A stretch of DNA of 41,465 nt, taken from the NCBI RefSeq assembly GCF_024129355.1, contig NZ_JAMXXP010000027.1, positions 1 through 41,465 of the forward strand, in the 5' to 3' direction. The notes below the pieces were generated by a model that worked only from the letters and a program-made list of their open reading frames with translations, did not search any database and was not told the DNA's origin. Each line of letters begins with the position of its first letter. Positions within the stretch are counted from its first letter, which is position 1. This DNA comes from Acinetobacter lwoffii. GTDB taxonomy: Bacteria > Pseudomonadota > Gammaproteobacteria > Pseudomonadales > Moraxellaceae. Of the stretch, positions 8,304-16,826 are shown one piece after another. The translations under genes and the position numbers were made by a program.

Positions 8304-9398
8304 ATGGCAGGTAATAGTATAGGGCAACTGTTCCGTGTAACGACTTGTGGTGAATCTCACGGTGTTGGCCTGATGGCGATCATCGATGGGGTTCCACCCG
8401 GCATTGAGCTGACTGAAGCTGATTTGCAAAAGGATCTGGACCGCCGTAAGCCGGGTACATCGAAATTTGCAACCCAACGTAAAGAACCCGATGAAGTAGA
8501 AATTATTTCCGGTGTGTTTGAGGGTAAAACCACCGGTACTTCAATTGGTTTGTTAATTCGTAATACGGATCAAAAATCGAAAGACTACGGCAATATTGCG
8601 CAGACATTCCGACCGGGTCATGCTGACTATACCTATACCCAAAAGTATGGTTTCCGTGATTACCGTGGTGGAGGCCGTTCAAGTGCGCGTGAAACGGCAA
8701 TGCGTGTTGCTGCGGGTGCAATTGCCAAGAAATTCCTTTTCGAGAAATTTGGCATTGAGATTCGTGGTCATGTAACCCAGATTGGTACTGAAAAAGCAGA
8801 GAAACTGGACTGGAACGAAGTTCCAAACAATCCGTTTTTCTGTGGCGATGTGGATGCAGTACCGCGTTTTGAAGCGCTAGTAACTTCGCTTCGTGAACAG
8901 GGCACAAGCTGTGGTGCTAAACTTGAGATCATTGCATCTAAGGTGCCAGTGGGTTGGGGCGAGCCAGTCTTTGATCGTCTGGATGCTGACATCGCGCATG
9001 CCATGATGTCGATTAATGCCGTTAAAGGTGTCGAAATCGGTGATGGCTTTGGCGTCGCTGAACAGTTTGGTCATGAAAGCCGTGATGAACTCACCACAGA
9101 AGGCTTCCTGGCCAATCATGCTGGCGGTATTCTAGGTGGTATTTCTAGCGGTCAAGACATTCGTGTTGCGATTGCCTTGAAGCCAACTGCGTCTATTACC
9201 ACGCCGGGTAAAACCATCAATATTGAGCGTGAAGATACTGATGTACTGACCAAAGGCCGTCATGATCCTTGCGTGGGCGTGCGTGCAACCCCGATTGCTG
9301 AAGCGATGCTGGCGATTGTGCTGATGGATCACTTCATGCGTCACCGTGCGCAAAATGCCGATGTAGTTGCGCCATTTGCACCGATTGAACCTAAATAA
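8304..9398 (+). CDS. aroC: chorismate synthase
   Basis: Catalyses the last step of the shikimate pathway, EPSP to chorismate, with reduced FMN. The protein is 364 residues, the usual length. The start chosen is the ATG at 8304, giving [20 protein letters not shown] with the conserved GESHG (16-20, catalytic His19); the ribosome binding site TAAGGAG is 9 bases upstream. The open frame runs 15 codons further up, inside prmB, and that part is not coding. Other family blocks seen are [22 protein letters not shown] and ATPIAEAM near the C-terminus. Cotranscribed with prmB and followed by a clear terminator. Chorismate demand links it to the DAHP synthase gene at 14717. Confidence 0.97.
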   Translation: MAGNSIGQLFRVTTCGESHGVGLMAIIDGVPPGIELTEADLQKDLDRRKPGTSKFATQRKEPDEVEIISGVFEGKTTGTSIGLLIRNTDQKSKDYGNIAQTFRPGHADYTYTQKYGFRDYRGGGRSSARETAMRVAAGAIAKKFLFEKFGIEIRGHVTQIGTEKAEKLDWNEVPNNPFFCGDVDAVPRFEALVTSLREQGTSCGAKLEIIASKVPVGWGEPVFDRLDADIAHAMMSINAVKGVEIGDGFGVAEQFGHESRDELTTEGFLANHAGGILGGISSGQDIRVAIALKPTASITTPGKTINIEREDTDVLTKGRHDPCVGVRATPIAEAMLAIVLMDHFMRHRAQNADVVAPFAPIEPK

Positions 9399-9430
9399 TT
9401 TGCTTTAACTTTAAAGTGAAATTGTTTTGA

Positions 9431-9456
9431 AGTCAGACTCCGGTCTGACTTTTTTA
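9431..9456 (+). terminator. aroC terminator
   Basis: Perfect 8-bp stem agtcagac/gtctgact with a tccg tetraloop, followed by a T-run, 32 bases after the aroC stop codon. Confidence 0.88.
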
Positions 9457-9464
9457 TTTATAAA

Positions 9465-9986
9465 ATGAATCACTATAAAAATATACGATTGGCAAGCAAA
9501 GCTGATATTCAGCAACTTACCATACTAATTAATACAGCTTATCGTACTCGGGGTGGATGGACCACAGAAGAAGGAATGATCCAGGGTGATCGTATTCAAG
9601 AACAACAGTTATATGAATTGCTCAATTCAGCAGATTTTCAGCTGTTTGTGTTGGAAATTGAAAATAAGCTTCTTGGTTGTATTGGCGTGAGCTTAGGGCA
9701 GCAAGTAGCAGAGATTGGAAGCTTTGCTGTTGCACCTGCTGAGCAAAACTCGGGTTATGGCAAGCAATTATTGGACTTTGCCGAATCCCATATTTTCGAA
9801 ATATTTAAGAAGAACGTGATTCAGATGTCAGTGTTAAATGTTCGTACTGAACTGTTGGCATATTATCAGCGCCATGGCTATCAGCTGACTGAAAAGATTG
9901 AAGCATATCCACTGGGTCAAAAGCTCGGAGAACCTTTGATTCCGTTACATTTACTGATTTTAGAAAAAATCATCAGATCAATATGA
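9465..9986 (+). CDS. GNAT family N-acetyltransferase
   Basis: A 173-residue GNAT protein. The N-terminal IRLASKADIQQLTILINTAY is the usual first strand and helix. The central GSFAVAPAEQNSGYGKQLLD contains the acetyl-CoA pyrophosphate loop (Q-N-S-G-Y-G). The C-terminal LLAYYQRHGYQLTEKIEAYP matches the family end. The start ATG at 9465 falls in the tail of the aroC terminator and has no strong ribosome binding site, so expression may be weak or leaderless. It is followed by two hairpins before the AEC transporter. The substrate is unknown. Confidence 0.83.
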   Translation: MNHYKNIRLASKADIQQLTILINTAYRTRGGWTTEEGMIQGDRIQEQQLYELLNSADFQLFVLEIENKLLGCIGVSLGQQVAEIGSFAVAPAEQNSGYGKQLLDFAESHIFEIFKKNVIQMSVLNVRTELLAYYQRHGYQLTEKIEAYPLGQKLGEPLIPLHLLILEKIIRSI

Positions 9987-10004
9987 TTGGTTGGTGAAAA
10001 TTCA

Positions 10005-10040
10005 AGCTTTTTGCTACTTAAATTGAGTGGTGAAAAAGCT
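10005..10040. other. hairpin between GNAT gene and AEC transporter gene (first of two)
   Basis: Arms agcttttt (10005-10012) and aaaaagct (10033-10040), extended inside by ctact (10014-10018) with agtgg (10026-10030, one G-T pair). There is no run of T after it, so it is a poor terminator on the plus strand. It may be a processing or stability element. Confidence 0.5.
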
Positions 10041-10054
10041 CATCAATATGCTAA

Positions 10055-10096
10055 GTTTTCTGTTCAGTCTAAGCGGCTTAAGATTAGGCAGAAAAC
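10055..10096. other. hairpin in the leader of the AEC transporter gene (second of two)
   Basis: Outer arms gttttctg (10055-10062) and cagaaaac (10089-10096) are perfect, with an inner pairing of tctaag with cttaaga around a cgg loop. It ends 15 bases before the transporter ATG and so just ahead of its ribosome binding site AGGA. Confidence 0.5.
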
Positions 10097-10111
10097 AGAC
10101 CAGGATGTCAC

Positions 10112-11020
10112 ATGCTGCATATTATTTTAACTTCTTTATTTCCCCTCATCGGACTGATCAGCTTTGGTTATCTGCTTAAGCGTAGGCAATGGTTGAGTGA
10201 TGATTTTTGGCGAGGCGCTGAAAAGTTAAATTATTATGCATTGTTTCCGGTAATGCTGTTTTTAAATCTGGCCACTGCCAAGATTCAAATGAATGTCATT
10301 CAGGATGTAGTACTGGTCGTATTTAGCATCATGGCTGTGGTCAGTATTGCGCTGTATATCTTGCGCCAAATTTACCGAATTTCCTATGCGCGTTTCGGCG
10401 TCTATGTTCAAGGTTTACTGCGCTTTAATACCTATATTGGCCTTGCTGCTGTCAGCGCCTTATTTCAGCAGCAGGGTATGACTATTTTCGCTGTGATCAT
10501 GGTGCTGTGTATTCCTTTGGTGAATATCTTGTCAGTGCTGGCATTTACCCGTAGCCACGATATGCAGCTGAAAAAAATCGTCCTGGATTTGTCTAAAAAT
10601 CCATTAATTTTAGGCTGTATAGTGGGTGGTTTATTTAATCTTTCCGGTTTGTCACTCTGGACTGGAACAGAGCAGTTCCTTAAACAGATTGCACTGTGCA
10701 GTTTGCCGCTCGGTTTGATGTGTGTGGGAGCAGCCTTACAGTTTCAGGGTTTTCAGCGTGATGTATTGCCACTCAGCCTGATAACCTTTGGTCGCCTGTT
10801 CGGAATGCCGCTGATTGCATTTTTAGTGTGTAAAATTTTCCAGATTGATGCATTAACTACTCAGGTATTGGTCTTGTTCTTTGCACTTCCTACCGCCTCA
10901 GCTTCTTATGTCTTAACCCGGGTGTATGGTGGCGATAGTGAGTTAATGGCTAGTATTATCAGTGTACAAACAGTGGTCGCAGCAGGAAGCTTAGTACTGA
11001 TGCTTTCTTGGATTATCTAA
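10112..11020 (+). CDS. AEC-family (auxin efflux carrier-like) membrane transporter
   Basis: Integral membrane protein of 302 residues with about ten hydrophobic segments in two repeated halves, as in the AEC family. The first segment is LFPLIGLISFGYLLKRR and the Asn/Pro-rich turn LNYYALFPVMLFLNLA is the usual crossover motif; the second half repeats it with LFFALPTASASYVLTRVYG. Bacterial members carry malate, malonate or amino acids, mostly as efflux or facilitated transport; the substrate here cannot be read. The ATG at 10112 follows AGGATGTC. The next gene downstream is the glycine-riboswitch-controlled dehydrogenase, 535 bases away, with no evidence that they share a transcript. Confidence 0.85.
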   Translation: MLHIILTSLFPLIGLISFGYLLKRRQWLSDDFWRGAEKLNYYALFPVMLFLNLATAKIQMNVIQDVVLVVFSIMAVVSIALYILRQIYRISYARFGVYVQGLLRFNTYIGLAAVSALFQQQGMTIFAVIMVLCIPLVNILSVLAFTRSHDMQLKKIVLDLSKNPLILGCIVGGLFNLSGLSLWTGTEQFLKQIALCSLPLGLMCVGAALQFQGFQRDVLPLSLITFGRLFGMPLIAFLVCKIFQIDALTTQVLVLFFALPTASASYVLTRVYGGDSELMASIISVQTVVAAGSLVLMLSWII

Positions 11021-11343
11021 AATTCTAGAATAAATGATAAAAGTCTAAATTTTGCTTTGGATGACATATACTTTGAATTATTAAAATAGCCTAAGCAAAT
11101 GTTGAGTTCTATTTAAACGCCAAAATTAAATAAGTTCTGGAATTTTATAAAGGATAGAACTTGCTCATTTTACTTAGGACAGCAAAATCTAAAAATTTGA
11201 TATCTAGGCAATATCCTCCATCACCCATGTATGCTCTTAATTAAAAAGAATCACAGATAAATTCACGTGAATTAACATAAATAAAAACTGTGTTTTTCCT
11301 AAAAATGGTATATAAATTGCTCATGATAATAAAACATTATTGC
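11021..11343. other. spacer before the glycine riboswitch
   Basis: AT-rich, with no coding frame I trust. It contains the second AAAATAGCCTAAGCA copy (11083-11097) and, near its right end, the promoter that must drive the riboswitch transcript. TATAAA (11311-11316) and GATAAT (11325-11330) are candidate -10 boxes, but neither has a convincing -35 box. Confidence 0.5.
11083..11097 (+). repeat. dispersed repeat AAAATAGCCTAAGCA, copy 2
   Basis: Identical over 15 bases to the copies at 532 and 29294. It lies 63 bases beyond the stop codon of the AEC transporter gene. Confidence 0.7.
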
Positions 11344-11524
11344 AGGAGAGAAATGCTTCTGCATTCGCCGAAGGAGCAAGTTCCCAGGAAACTCTCAGGC
11401 AAAAGGACTGTGATAATGGATAAAAACTCTGGAGAGAAGTGTTCAATCACTCACCGAAGGGGAAGGTGGCCGCATTGATGTGCAATGTATCTACCGAAGC
11501 TCTCAGGTACACATGACAGATGGG
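11344..11524 (+). promoter_or_regulatory. tandem glycine riboswitch
   Basis: Two glycine aptamers in series. The first runs from ggagag (11345-11350) through cgccgaaggagcaagttccc to aactctcaggcaaaaggact; the second from ctggagaga (about 11429) through caccgaaggggaaggtggcc to gctctcaggtacacatgacag. The repeated ctctcagg-x-a core and the ccgaagg-g blocks are the family hallmarks. It ends about 20 bases before the ribosome binding site of the amino-acid dehydrogenase gene. Tandem glycine riboswitches usually switch on glycine-degrading genes when glycine is abundant, so activation is the likely sense. A small open frame crossing it is not a gene. Confidence 0.93.
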
Positions 11525-11555
11525 AAAAGACATCAATATAATCAAGGAGGTGTCT

Positions 11556-12800
11556 ATGCGTCATGTCGTGGTGATTGGGGCCGGTATTACCGGAGTAACC
11601 ACAGCTTATGAGCTGGCACAATCAGGCTATCAAGTGACTGTGGTTGATCGGCATCTTTATCCGGCAATGGAAACATCCTTTGCCAATGGCGGCCAGCTTT
11701 CTGCCTGTAATGCCGAAGTATGGAACCAGAAAGCCACGGTACTCAAAGGCATCAAATGGATGTCACAAAAAACCGCACCACTTTTGCTCAATCCTTCTTT
11801 CAGTGTGCATAAATACAGCTGGCTCATGGAATTTCTGGGCAATATCAAACATTATGAAGCCAATACCCGAGAGACTGTACGGCTGGCTTTACTGGCAAGA
11901 GCACGCTTATTTGAAATTGCCGAAACAGAAAATATTGATTTCAATTTAGAAAAACGTGGAATTTTACATTTTTATCATAACAAGACAGATTATGATGTTG
12001 CGATCAAAGTCAATGATCTGTTGTGTAGCGGTGGTCTGGAGCGCAATGCCATTTCCAATGCAGAAATCAAGCAGATCGAACCTGCATTAACTGGCGATTA
12101 TTATGCAGGATTTTACTGTCAGAGCGATGCCACCGGGGATATTCATAAATTTAGTACCGGTTTGGCCAAAGCCTGTATGCAAAAAGGCGTGAAATTTGAG
12201 TTTGGTCAAGATGTTTTTGTTGTTGATCATCAGGCTCAGAATATTCGGGTTAAATGCAAACCTAGTACTGAAAATGTCCATTCCTCTCCAGAGGATGTTC
12301 TGGAAATTAATGCAGATGCCATTGTGGTCTGTGCAGGGGTTGGCAGCTATCAATTGGCTGAAATATTTGGTGAACGAGTCAATGTCTATCCAGTCAAAGG
12401 CTACTCGATTACCGTGCAACTGAATGATGAGCAGAGCCAGAACAACGCACCTTGGGTCAGTCTGCTAGATGAAAGTGCGAAAATTGTCTTGTCACGCCTA
12501 GGCAAGGATCGTTTGCGTGTTGCAGGAACAGCCGAGTTTAATGGCTATAACCGGGATATTCGTGCTGACCGAATTCAACCTTTAATTGACTGGACCAATC
12601 GTAATTTTGACCTGTGTACTGAGCATGTTGTTCCGTGGGCAGGCTTACGCCCCATGATGCCAAATATGATGCCTGTGGTACGCCGTGGCAAACATGAGCG
12701 GGTCTTTTACAATACCGGACATGGTCATCTGGGCTGGACTTTATCAGCTGCAACGGCTGCGATGATTAGTCAGGAAATTGCGCAATACTATCCAGCTTAA
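11556..12800 (+). CDS. dadA: FAD-dependent D-amino acid dehydrogenase / glycine oxidase-like enzyme
   Basis: Flavoenzyme of the DAO/DadA family that oxidatively deaminates D-amino acids or glycine; 414 residues. The start chosen is the ATG at 11556, preceded by a strong AAGGAGG (11544-11550); it gives RHVVVIGAGITGVTTAYELA, the FAD-binding GxGxxG fold at residues 8-13. Later family blocks are ETSFANGGQLSACNAE and the C-terminal GHGHLGWTLSAATA, which also touches FAD. The open frame runs 12 codons further up into the riboswitch and is not needed. A glycine riboswitch sits directly upstream, so the physiological substrate is probably glycine or a compound that yields it; the name dadA follows sequence family, not proven substrate. 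Followed by a terminator. Confidence 0.85.
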   Translation: MRHVVVIGAGITGVTTAYELAQSGYQVTVVDRHLYPAMETSFANGGQLSACNAEVWNQKATVLKGIKWMSQKTAPLLLNPSFSVHKYSWLMEFLGNIKHYEANTRETVRLALLARARLFEIAETENIDFNLEKRGILHFYHNKTDYDVAIKVNDLLCSGGLERNAISNAEIKQIEPALTGDYYAGFYCQSDATGDIHKFSTGLAKACMQKGVKFEFGQDVFVVDHQAQNIRVKCKPSTENVHSSPEDVLEINADAIVVCAGVGSYQLAEIFGERVNVYPVKGYSITVQLNDEQSQNNAPWVSLLDESAKIVLSRLGKDRLRVAGTAEFNGYNRDIRADRIQPLIDWTNRNFDLCTEHVVPWAGLRPMMPNMMPVVRRGKHERVFYNTGHGHLGWTLSAATAAMISQEIAQYYPA

Positions 12801-12804
12801 ATTG

Positions 12805-12829
12805 ATAGCCCGCTTGCGGGCTATTTTTT
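12805..12829 (+). terminator. terminator of the riboswitch-controlled dehydrogenase gene
   Basis: Stem atagcccgc/gcgggctat with a two-base apical tt (functionally a tetraloop), followed by T-run, 4 bases after the stop codon. Confidence 0.88.
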
Positions 12830-12882
12830 ACATCAAAGATATCATTTTATATAACAATAAATTTTAATATTTTTAAATTAAA

Positions 12883-13536
12883 TCAATCATATAGTCGATA
12901 AATACCGGTAAATCGTTCACAGCCTTTCTGCTGGCTACTGACCGCTAAAATGGCTTTACTATAGTTAAACTCATAGCGGCAGTCATTTTCATTATCGGTG
13001 ATCTGGTTTTTTGTCTCAGGCGTGGTATAGGCTAAAAAAGGAACGGTCTGCTTCTCGGTCCGGTTATTTGGATTACGATATGCCAGGCCTTCAATCTTGA
13101 TCCGGTCTTTGGTCAGTTGATGAATCTTGAGATGCACGGGCTGCTTGGCGATTTGTCCCTGTTCAAACTTAATATAATGCTGGGTCAGACTTTGATTCAG
13201 TGAAATATAGACATTTAAATCATCTAAACGCCATTCAAACTGCTGTTTAAAACAGTCTAGCGTTTTGCATTGCTGTAAGCGGGTCGCCCATAGTTGTTGG
13301 CTATCTTGTAATAAACGCACAGGTGCATCAGTAATCAGAAAAGCAGTAAAGTATTGGTCTGCGAGTTTTGCACGAGATTCAGCCAGCGATGCTGAGCAGA
13401 CTTTATTCATGGCAGCCGTTTTTTTGCTGTCATCGCTACAATCCATTGTGATCGCTGAGCTACCCGTAGAAATCGTCCCCAGACCGAGCATCAGGCCAAT
13501 TATTTTCAACATATTTATATCAGTTTTCAGTAGCAT
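12883..13536 (-). CDS. secreted protein with LprI-like N-terminal region, function unknown
   Basis: 217 residues with an N-terminal signal peptide: the hydrophobic run after MLKIIGLMLGLG ends in GSSA, so cleavage before ITMDCSDD is likely. Met9 is an equally possible start. The first part of the mature protein, with KTAAMNKVCSASLAESRAKL and then LWATRLQQCKTLDCFKQQFE, has the Cys and helix spacing of LprI/DUF1311-like modules. The second half is beta-rich (VHLKIHQLTKDRIKIEGLAY and later ENDCRYEFNYSKAILAVS) and may form a small barrel. Periplasmic location is likely. No function is assigned. It diverges from ispF across 91 bases. Confidence 0.6.
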   Translation of the reverse strand: MLLKTDINMLKIIGLMLGLGTISTGSSAITMDCSDDSKKTAAMNKVCSASLAESRAKLADQYFTAFLITDAPVRLLQDSQQLWATRLQQCKTLDCFKQQFEWRLDDLNVYISLNQSLTQHYIKFEQGQIAKQPVHLKIHQLTKDRIKIEGLAYRNPNNRTEKQTVPFLAYTTPETKNQITDNENDCRYEFNYSKAILAVSSQQKGCERFTGIYRLYD

Positions 13537-13636
13537 GATCGCTTATACTTTCACTGTGTTACGCTTGGTCTAACTATAGCGAAATAGAAAGCAAGTGTAC
13601 AAGATTTCAATGGGCTATTTCTAAAGGATGTATAAG

Positions 13637-14125
13637 GTGATCGCACAAATTCGTATTGGCCAGGGTCTGGATGTGCATGCATTTGAAGAAGGTGATTTTA
13701 TCACTCTGGCAGGCATTCAAATTCCGCATACTCACGGTCTGAAAGCACATTCGGATGGTGATGTAGTGCTGCATGCACTCTGTGATGCTTTGTTGGGTGC
13801 TTTGGCGCTCGGAGATATTGGCCAGCATTTCCCTGATACAGATCCTGAGTTTAAAGGTGCAGATAGTCGGGTATTACTCAAGCATGTTTATCAGCTAATT
13901 CTGGATCGTGGTTATCACCTGAATAATGCCGATATTACCGTGGCCTGTGAACGTCCAAAACTGGCGAAACACAATTTGGCCATGCGTCAAAGTATTGCAG
14001 ATGTCTTGGATATTGATGTGACTCAAATCAGTATTAAAGCCACCACCACTGAACAGTTAGGTTTTACCGGTCGTCAGGAAGGCATTATGTCGATGGCAAC
14101 CGTGTTATTGAGCCATAGTAAATAA
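13637..14125 (+). CDS. ispF: 2-C-methyl-D-erythritol 2,4-cyclodiphosphate synthase
   Basis: Fifth enzyme of the MEP isoprenoid pathway; makes MEcPP from CDP-ME-2-phosphate. Metal ligands are visible as D12, H14 and H46 ([10 protein letters not shown] and [16 protein letters not shown]), followed by [17 protein letters not shown]. The ending [17 protein letters not shown] is the usual substrate loop. I choose the GTG at 13637 (162 residues), since AAAGGA at 13623-13628 is well spaced for it, whereas the ATG at 13628 overlaps that sequence. It stands alone rather than next to ispD, as is common in Acinetobacter-type genomes. It converges on the next gene with only 2 bases between the stop codons. 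Confidence 0.95.
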   Translation: MIAQIRIGQGLDVHAFEEGDFITLAGIQIPHTHGLKAHSDGDVVLHALCDALLGALALGDIGQHFPDTDPEFKGADSRVLLKHVYQLILDRGYHLNNADITVACERPKLAKHNLAMRQSIADVLDIDVTQISIKATTTEQLGFTGRQEGIMSMATVLLSHSK

Positions 14126-14127
14126 AA

Positions 14128-14652
14128 TCAGGCAAAATAATTTGGATTAATTAAGGAAAGTTCCAGTTCCTGCGTTGCTTTACGGCCTTGTAACTGTAGG
14201 GCAACTGCATGCATTAAACCAGTCCAGGTTTCATTTGGTTCCCAGATCTGATGCAAGTATTCTTGTGCTGTAGGTAGATCCATATCCATATAGTACTGAC
14301 GATATAAGTACATCAGACAGCTGACATGGTAGTTTTGCGAACAATGTACCCAGACCATTTGCTCTTTTACCAGATGATCGATCAGATCCAGTACCAGCAG
14401 GCATTGATTGTCTGAAGGGGTTTCCCAGGAAATCGGAACCTGAATATAGTTCAGTCCCAGCTCAAGGCAAATTTTATCTTCATGCGGCAGATACTGTTCG
14501 CTATCGGTCAACGCCACATTGATGACTGTAGATACACCGTATTCTTTCATCAGCTGTAATTGGGTAGTGGTCGGTTGACCGGAGCTAAACAGATGTTCGT
14601 GTATGAACTGAAAATTCTCAATCTGGCTTAATGCCGTTTCAATATCATTCAT
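14128..14652 (-). CDS. tyrosine-phosphatase-fold protein with altered P-loop
   Basis: 174-residue protein of the dual-specificity/tyrosine phosphatase-like group often annotated as DUF442 or protein tyrosine phosphatase family. The N-terminal FIHEHLFSSGQPTTTQLQLM and GVSTVINVAL blocks are characteristic of that group. The P-loop reads WVHCSQNYHVSCLMYLYRQ, with the nucleophile Cys104 present, but His109 stands where relatives carry the phosphate-binding Arg. Activity may be changed or lost. The gene ends 2 bases from ispF in convergent orientation and is followed upstream by the DAHP synthase gene on the same strand, 64 bases away. The cellular substrate is unknown. Confidence 0.7.
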   Translation of the reverse strand: MNDIETALSQIENFQFIHEHLFSSGQPTTTQLQLMKEYGVSTVINVALTDSEQYLPHEDKICLELGLNYIQVPISWETPSDNQCLLVLDLIDHLVKEQMVWVHCSQNYHVSCLMYLYRQYYMDMDLPTAQEYLHQIWEPNETWTGLMHAVALQLQGRKATQELELSLINPNYFA

Positions 14653-14716
14653 CAGATAAATTTTCCTTGTTCTAGAAATGCAAACGCCATCTTGGCGATG
14701 GCGTTGGTCAGATCAT

Positions 14717-15829
14717 TTAACGATTAGGTAAAATGTCTTTCAATGCCTCATGCATGTCGAGTAAAACTTTTTCAGTCGTTTCCCAGTCGATACAGCCATC
14801 CGTAACGGATTGACCGTATTCCATATCATTCAGGTTCGCCGGAATGTCCTGACGACCACCCTTAAGATGACTTTCTACCATAATACCAACAATTGACTTG
14901 TTTCCATCAAGAATTTGTTCGGAAATGTTTTTAAGTACAAGTGGTTGCAGGTACGGGTCTTTGTTAGAGTTGGCGTGGCTGGCATCAATCATGATCTTGG
15001 TGCTGACTTTGGCCTTGGCTAGAGCAGCTTCTGCATCGGCAACCGAGCCTGCATCGTAGTTCGGCTTGCCATTACCGCCACGCAGTACCACGTGAGCATA
15101 AGGATTGCCTGAAGTGCGAATCACAGCCACCTGGCCTTGATCATTCAGACCGAGGAAGCTGTGACCATGTTTCACAGATTGCATCGCATTGGTCGCGACC
15201 GTTAAACCGCCATCAGTACCATTTTTAAAGCCGACTGGTGAAGAAAGACCAGAAGACATTTCACGATGGGTCTGGCTTTCTGTGGTACGTGCACCAATTG
15301 CTGACCATGAAATCAGGTCTTGGTAATACTGTGGCGAGTTTGGATCAAGTGCTTCAGTGGCACATGGCAAGCCCATTTCATTCAGTTCAAGTAATAGCTT
15401 GCGACCGATACGCAGACCTTTTTCAATATTGAATGAATCATTCATGTCTGGGTCATTGATCAGGCCTTTCCAGCCTACGGTAGTCCGTGGTTTTTCAAAA
15501 TAAACCCGCATCACGATGTATAAGCTGTCTTTAACTTTTTCGCTCAGTACTTTTAAGCGTTCAGCATATTCATGCGCCGCCGCCGGATCATGGATAGAAC
15601 AAGGGCCAATTACAACGAACAGGCGTTTGTCTTCACCATCCAGAATTTTACGAATCGTTTCACGACCATGCAGTACGGTTTGATAAGCAGTTTCAGTCAA
15701 CGGTAACTCTGCTTTAAGCTCAGCAGGGGTTACAAGAGGAATCATGCTGTGGATATTCACGTCATCAATATCTGATGCTGAAATAGGATTTGACTGTTGT
15801 GTATTCATTGCCGTCACTGGTTCGATCAT
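14717..15829 (-). CDS. aroG: 3-deoxy-7-phosphoheptulonate synthase, class I (AroF/G/H type)
   Basis: First enzyme of the shikimate pathway: condenses PEP and erythrose 4-phosphate to DAHP. 370 residues, about 20 more than E. coli AroG, the extra being at the N-terminus. Family blocks are FVVIGPCSIHDPAAAHEYAE, YFEKPRTTVGWKGLINDP (PEP and metal site), LLELNEMGLPCATEALDP and the C-terminal MIDASHANSNKDP metal site. ATG at 15829 has no visible ribosome binding site; the Met at residue 8 is an alternative start. Which aromatic amino acid inhibits it cannot be told safely by eye, so the symbol is a family-level label. Functionally linked to aroC in the same window. Confidence 0.9.
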   Translation of the reverse strand: MIEPVTAMNTQQSNPISASDIDDVNIHSMIPLVTPAELKAELPLTETAYQTVLHGRETIRKILDGEDKRLFVVIGPCSIHDPAAAHEYAERLKVLSEKVKDSLYIVMRVYFEKPRTTVGWKGLINDPDMNDSFNIEKGLRIGRKLLLELNEMGLPCATEALDPNSPQYYQDLISWSAIGARTTESQTHREMSSGLSSPVGFKNGTDGGLTVATNAMQSVKHGHSFLGLNDQGQVAVIRTSGNPYAHVVLRGGNGKPNYDAGSVADAEAALAKAKVSTKIMIDASHANSNKDPYLQPLVLKNISEQILDGNKSIVGIMVESHLKGGRQDIPANLNDMEYGQSVTDGCIDWETTEKVLLDMHEALKDILPNR

Positions 15830-15935
15830 ACAAAAGGTTGTTTAATAGCCCGAATATAACATGAATGATGCGTCACTTTGTTATAAAAAAGATGAATACT
15901 TCTTTGAAAAAAAAGTGATGAATCGGATAGTTAAC

Positions 15936-16826
15936 TTAAACGGACGGGGAATTTTGATTCACAATTATCATTGCTGTTTCAGCAGGTTGAGCCGGTTTTG
16001 ATTTCACAGGATTAATCATGAAATTCACGCCCAGCGCAAATAGGGTAATACCTAAAATTTTGCGGATCAGTTTTTCCGGCATACGTGAGCTGAGTAAAGT
16101 GCCGACAATAATCGCCGGAATAGACCCCACCAATAACCACATGAGCAGCATGAAATCGACGTTGCCTGAAGACATATGACCTAGACCTGCGACCAGTGTC
16201 AGTAATACCGCGTGCACCACGTCAGAGCCAATAATACGAATCATCGGCAGATTCGGGAACATCACTACAAGTGCCATGATACCAAATGCACCGGCACCCA
16301 CTGAAGATAGCGTGACAAATATGCCCAAGATAATGCCCATGATGATGATAGCAACGCGCTTTTCTTTGGCTTGCAGCTTCACTTTTTCCAGATCCTGCGT
16401 CATATCCGGTAGTTCTTGTTTTCTGTATTTATTAAAAAGATTTTCGATCTGGGTGCGAAACAGAATGGATAAGCCGGTAATAGTCAGCATAAAGCCCAAG
16501 ACCATGGTCAGGACGGCTTTGTAATGCGTCGATTGGCTCAGATAGTTCTCGAGTACCCAATGCGTTGCAAAAGATGCGGGAATACTGCCAACGGCCAGCC
16601 AGATCACAATCGGCCAGACAATATTCATTTTCTTGGCATGCACAAACGAGCCACAGAATTTAGAAATCGCGGCATAGAGCAGGTCAGTACCAATCGCGAT
16701 ATGCGGTTCAATCCGGAATAAACTGATAAGAATTGGCGTCATTAATGAACCGCCACCGACACCGGTGACACCTACACAAAAACCTACCAGAACGCCTGCT
16801 AAAATAAATTCAATCGGACCAAACAT
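15936..16826 (-). CDS. TauE/SafE (TSUP) family membrane permease
   Basis: Integral membrane protein of 296 residues with about eight hydrophobic segments in two repeats. The first repeat opens with LAGVLVGFCVGVTGVGGGSL and the second with LGIFVTLSSVGAGAFGIMAL, the family's paired Gly-rich motifs (GxGGG and S-x-GAG). The soluble loop between (about residues 120-155, Lys/Glu-rich) is cytoplasmic. Family members move sulfite, sulfoacetate or other small anions, usually as exporters; the substrate here is not defined by context. The gene is single. Upstream there is a 387-base spacer shared with lpxB, which points away. Confidence 0.85.
   Translation of the reverse strand: MFGPIEFILAGVLVGFCVGVTGVGGGSLMTPILISLFRIEPHIAIGTDLLYAAISKFCGSFVHAKKMNIVWPIVIWLAVGSIPASFATHWVLENYLSQSTHYKAVLTMVLGFMLTITGLSILFRTQIENLFNKYRKQELPDMTQDLEKVKLQAKEKRVAIIIMGIILGIFVTLSSVGAGAFGIMALVVMFPNLPMIRIIGSDVVHAVLLTLVAGLGHMSSGNVDFMLLMWLLVGSIPAIIVGTLLSSRMPEKLIRKILGITLFALGVNFMINPVKSKPAQPAETAMIIVNQNSPSV

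Noticed and set aside
8277..9353. Several long minus-strand frames opposite aroC
   Set aside because: They are shadow frames caused by the codon usage of aroC, with no ribosome binding sites or recognisable domains.
11290..11478. A 62-codon open frame across the glycine riboswitch
   Set aside because: It lies inside the structured aptamer, has no ribosome binding site and an odd composition; the RNA structure explains the sequence.
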